Below, in pieces: positions 60,858-64,000 of a stretch of 64,000 bases of DNA (its first letter is position 1; every line of letters starts with the position of its first letter). Where the stretch lies: NCBI RefSeq assembly GCF_009857605.1, contig NZ_WWCT01000019.1, forward strand, positions 1 through 64,000, given 5' to 3'. The position numbers and the translations under genes are program-made. Origin of the DNA: Duganella levis. Its GTDB lineage: Bacteria; Pseudomonadota; Gammaproteobacteria; Burkholderiales; Burkholderiaceae_D. The notes under the pieces were generated by a model. The model ran no database searches, was not told the DNA's origin, and was given only the letters and a program-made list of their open reading frames with translations.

Positions 60858-63818
60858 TTATTTGTCCGGCGATTCGTCATCGCCGCTCATGGCAGGATTG
60901 GATAGAAGGCGGCTTTGCTCCAGTGAAGCATGTTCGTCGTTCAGGGAGCCTCCCTCATTTACGTAGCCGTGGTAGCCAATCCCAGAACTGACCTCATGCT
61001 GTTCATCATACGTATTCGAGGGGATGGAAAAGCGGCTGCCATTGGGTAGCTCCAGATGGTAGTCAGATTCCTTGTCCAGATCGTGCTTGAAGGTCATGTT
61101 GCCGTCGTCATCGAAAGTACCTTCCTCTGCCAGTGCACCATCTTTAAAGAGCTTGTAGGGCAAGCCGCCGTTGGCACGGCCGCCGGCAGCTGGATGGCTG
61201 TTCAAATGGAATGTGCCGGCGCCGTCGAGCGTCTCTTGAGACGGCTGCGCGTTTGCCATATCCATGGTCTTGGGGCCGACCAGACGATGTTGGGCAGCGT
61301 GTGAGACAAGGTTCCCGCTCGTACCCAGCTCGATGCCACCTCCACTAAATTTGGCATAACTTCCGCCACCATTGATCACGACTTCCTCTTGGGCGCTGAT
61401 GTTGATTGTGGTCGCTGTCTGGGTAATCTTGAGTTTAGCCAGGATGTTGACGCTGTCTGACAATGCACGCACATCAATGTCGCCTCCAGCGGCAACGAGA
61501 CGCATACCTGCTTTGTGCGCAAATATTTTCAATGCTTGCCGGACGCTGGCAAACAAGCTGCCGCCGCTGGCGATGGATAGGTCCAGCCCTGTAGTGAGTG
61601 CAGTGTGCTGATCACTGGCGATGTGGGTAGTGCCGCTGGTTGATGTCTCGATGCCGCTGGGGCTTGCAAGCACCAAATGGGGTTTGCGTAATTGGGTAGA
61701 TTTTCCTGATGTGCCACCTTGAATATCTTGATTCTGGACTTTGACAATGCCTGCCACCTTGGCCTGTTCCTCCTCGACCTGTGCCTTGGCGCCTTGGGCT
61801 AGTTTCGCAAGGGTTTCATGCTGGCCTTGTGCGGCATTCAGTCGTTGGAGGGTTTCTCCCAAGTCCTTGATGGGAGAAACTCCTGGATGTCGACTCTCCG
61901 TCGTAATGAGCATTCCTTTGTTCGCGCGGGCCACACCCCAAGCACTACTAGCCAACTCCCAACCCTCACCACGAGGATTGGCAGTGCCGTTGGATCTGTC
62001 TTGCACGATGAATCCCAGGTTGATTTGAGAGTCACCATGAGCGCTCACCAACTGCGCGCTGATTTGTCCCTCGGTGTCATCCAGCCGTAGCTGGTTTGCT
62101 CGACCACCGTTAATTTCGCGACTCTTGATTCCAGAGAGGTAGCGGTTCCCCGGTAAGTCGCCTGCACTACTCAGTGCAGCTGGGGCACCACCTTGGTTGT
62201 AGAGTTGGGCGACGATCACCGGCTTGTCCGGGTCACCGCCGAGGAAGGTAACTAACACTTCTGAACCAACGCGGGGCAGGCCTATCGTGCCGCATTGTTG
62301 CTGTGCGCCGGGACCGTTGCCAGCCCAGTTCGAGGCGACACGCACCCAGGCGGAGTCGGTGGTGGTATCTGATGCGCCAGCACCGGCGGCCTCTTCGTGG
62401 TCTTCTGGGCGGGTGCCGAGGAAACGGATTTTTACGCGGCCTAGCTGATCGCAGTGGACCTCTTCGCCTTCCGGGCCGACGACGATGGCACTTTGCATTT
62501 GTGCTTGTGGAACGTCCACGCGCGGGTCGAAGGCCGGGACGATGGTCACGCCTCGGCGCACTGCGGTGAACTGGATGTGCATACGCAGCGGGCCGCTTGC
62601 CACTTTGTCAGCGACATCGCGCTGCATCTGCACATCGCTGGCGCCGTGCATCCAGCGGCTGCGGGCGAACAGGCGTTCCACGCGCGTGGCCAAGACTTTC
62701 GGCAGGTTATTTTGTGCTGTCACCTGCAAATCGGTGACGATGAAGTCGCGTTCTGCTGCTTCGTGTTGGTCCACTTCTGGATGCTCGGCCAGGGTGAAGT
62801 ATTCACCGGAGCACAGATCGCGCACGCTGCCTTCGCCGTGGAAGCATTTGGATTCGTAGTCATGCCGCTTCATGCGAAGCTGGCCGAGGTTGAACAGGTC
62901 CTCGTTGTCGTCACCGGCGTGCGGCGGCAGGATCTGGTAGTCGTCCAGCGTGGCGGCTAGTTCGTTGCCGTTGACGCCTTGGTTGTTACTGCTGTTGGTC
63001 GACACCAGCATGAAGTCCCTGCCCTGCGGATTCATGTAGTCCCAGCTATGCCGTGTGACCGTGCCGGGTTGCAGGCTGCGCACCGCGCTCCAGGCGGTGA
63101 TGGTGTCGCGTTCTTCAGTAGCAGCGTCGCGGTGGTAACGGATGGTGCCGGCAGCGTTCTGGCGCAGGCTTTCGGCATTGTTGAACAATACGAGCGTGTG
63201 CATCATCTCGCCGGCGCGGACGTACCAGCCGATGCCGCGCCGTTTGAGCAGGCGGCGGATGAAGGCCGCATCCGACTCGTTGTGCTGCATGGTGAATTCG
63301 CGCTTTGGATAGGTGCGCAGGTCGAAGGCCTCATCCGTCTCGTGGTTGAAGCAGACGCCTAGCACCGGGCTTTTCTGTCGCCATTCGTTAAGGATGCGCT
63401 GGACGATGTCTACTTCATCCATATTGCGGAACACACGGGTGTTGGTGCGCTTTTCCAGTATCGCCAGCGCGTCGCGCAGCACCAGTTGGTAGCTCGCCAA
63501 GCCACCATCGCTGTCGCCCGAACTGACTTCGGTGACGATGCCGCATACGCTGCGTAAGTCGCCACGATCGGTAACGAAATCCAGCTGGGCCGCCACGGCG
63601 ATCATCTTCTTCAGCGGTAGTTGCGCATTGGCCGACACGCACAGCACGCGGTATTCAATCCCGCCGCAAATGCTCTCGGAGCCGAACACCCGCTGCGGTA
63701 GCAGCATGTCGTCATTCACGCCACCGGGCAGGTCGAGCCGCAGCCGCAACGGCCGGTTGTCGGTGACCAGCTCCTTGGCCGCCGTCATGAAGCTGAAAAA
63801 ATCGCTGTCGCTTTCCAC
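60858..63818 (-). CDS. vgrG: type VI secretion tip protein VgrG
   Basis: 986 residues from GTG 63818, preceded by AAGGAG. Gp27-like N-terminal region (about 1-400, with PKREFTMQHNESDAAFIRRLLKRRGIGWYVR), gp5/OB-fold (about 420-560, VHCDQLGRVKIRFLG), a needle region with DUF2345-type repeats (about 700-860), then a C-terminal extension that looks like a beta domain (about 880-986, LPYKLFKDGALAEEG). It forms the spike of T6SS and probably carries the adjacent PLD effector. Confidence 0.95.
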   Translation of the reverse strand: MESDSDFFSFMTAAKELVTDNRPLRLRLDLPGGVNDDMLLPQRVFGSESICGGIEYRVLCVSANAQLPLKKMIAVAAQLDFVTDRGDLRSVCGIVTEVSSGDSDGGLASYQLVLRDALAILEKRTNTRVFRNMDEVDIVQRILNEWRQKSPVLGVCFNHETDEAFDLRTYPKREFTMQHNESDAAFIRRLLKRRGIGWYVRAGEMMHTLVLFNNAESLRQNAAGTIRYHRDAATEERDTITAWSAVRSLQPGTVTRHSWDYMNPQGRDFMLVSTNSSNNQGVNGNELAATLDDYQILPPHAGDDNEDLFNLGQLRMKRHDYESKCFHGEGSVRDLCSGEYFTLAEHPEVDQHEAAERDFIVTDLQVTAQNNLPKVLATRVERLFARSRWMHGASDVQMQRDVADKVASGPLRMHIQFTAVRRGVTIVPAFDPRVDVPQAQMQSAIVVGPEGEEVHCDQLGRVKIRFLGTRPEDHEEAAGAGASDTTTDSAWVRVASNWAGNGPGAQQQCGTIGLPRVGSEVLVTFLGGDPDKPVIVAQLYNQGGAPAALSSAGDLPGNRYLSGIKSREINGGRANQLRLDDTEGQISAQLVSAHGDSQINLGFIVQDRSNGTANPRGEGWELASSAWGVARANKGMLITTESRHPGVSPIKDLGETLQRLNAAQGQHETLAKLAQGAKAQVEEEQAKVAGIVKVQNQDIQGGTSGKSTQLRKPHLVLASPSGIETSTSGTTHIASDQHTALTTGLDLSIASGGSLFASVRQALKIFAHKAGMRLVAAGGDIDVRALSDSVNILAKLKITQTATTINISAQEEVVINGGGSYAKFSGGGIELGTSGNLVSHAAQHRLVGPKTMDMANAQPSQETLDGAGTFHLNSHPAAGGRANGGLPYKLFKDGALAEEGTFDDDGNMTFKHDLDKESDYHLELPNGSRFSIPSNTYDEQHEVSSGIGYHGYVNEGGSLNDEHASLEQSRLLSNPAMSGDDESPDK

Positions 63819-63827
63819 AGTCGCTCC

Positions 63828-64000
63828 TTAGGTATGCAGCAGATACATCAACTCATTGTGATCCTGCGTGGTGGGACGGCTCAACAGCCTGGCATTCACG
63901 CCCAATCGGCTGGTGGCGTCGAGCCGCACGCCGCGCATGTCCTGCGCATGCTGGATCAGATGCACTTCCCACGTCATGCCCACGCCGCAGTGCAGTTCCA
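63828..64000 (-). CDS. C-terminal part of a T6SS-linked gene (partial)
   Basis: A leftward frame open from the window edge to a TAA at 63828. The visible 57 residues include VHLIQHAQDMRGVRL, DATSRLGVNARLLS and NELMYLLHT. It ends ten bases before vgrG and so is probably cotranscribed. The family is not recognised from this piece. Confidence 0.7.
   Translation of the reverse strand, partial: ELHCGVGMTWEVHLIQHAQDMRGVRLDATSRLGVNARLLSRPTTQDHNELMYLLHT

Overview
The window reads as a chromosome segment of a betaproteobacterium in Oxalobacteraceae (Duganella, Massilia, Pseudoduganella or Janthinobacterium type). The evidence is the 16S rRNA 5' end and its leader, the replication-origin order mnmE-yidC-yidD-rnpA-rpmH // dnaA-dnaN-gyrB, GC-rich codon use, and intergenic palindromes built on GGGGTCTGACCCC that I associate with this family. 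Genus and species cannot be fixed from sequence alone.

Region 1 (1-26.3 kb) is core chromosome. It holds the start of an rrn operon on the minus strand, a cobalamin-binding radical SAM protein, an MCE/Mla-type lipid transport operon (permease, ATPase, substrate-binding protein, lipoprotein) with a VanZ protein, a 2Fe-2S ferredoxin, an alpha/beta hydrolase, a D-Ala-D-Ala carboxypeptidase, an EAL/HDOD signalling protein, an aldo/keto reductase, PssA, a CAP lipoprotein, an Hpt protein, a small zinc-ribbon protein, a diguanylate cyclase and an SMP-30 protein. The origin region follows, from mnmE to gyrB.

Region 2 (26.3-57.7 kb) is an accessory island lying directly after gyrB. Its base composition is mixed and in places very AT-rich. 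From left to right it carries orphan membrane and hypothetical genes; a gene split by an IS110 element; an IS481-type remnant; a RiPP cluster (precursor with a YDR..HNRHNR core, radical SAM/SPASM maturase, 2OG-Fe(II) oxygenase, HExxH protein); a Sel1-DUF2971 protein; a metallophosphoesterase; a putative conflict module (phosphoribosyltransferase-like protein, ORC/CDC6-like ATPase, unknown protein, N6-adenine methyltransferase, flanked by two small HTH regulators with palindromic operators); and a Tn7-like tnsA-tnsB-tnsC-tniQ operon. Two imperfect direct repeats of about 95 bp lie at 28.3 and 57.0 kb. The PAAR gene at the right edge is broken.

Region 3 (57.7-64.0 kb) is a type VI secretion effector locus on the minus strand: VgrG, a phospholipase-D effector, a Sel1-repeat protein (likely immunity) and the truncated PAAR gene.

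The two best candidates for an under-described system are the RiPP cluster (35437-38184) and the PRTase/ORC-ATPase/methyltransferase module (43459-49281).
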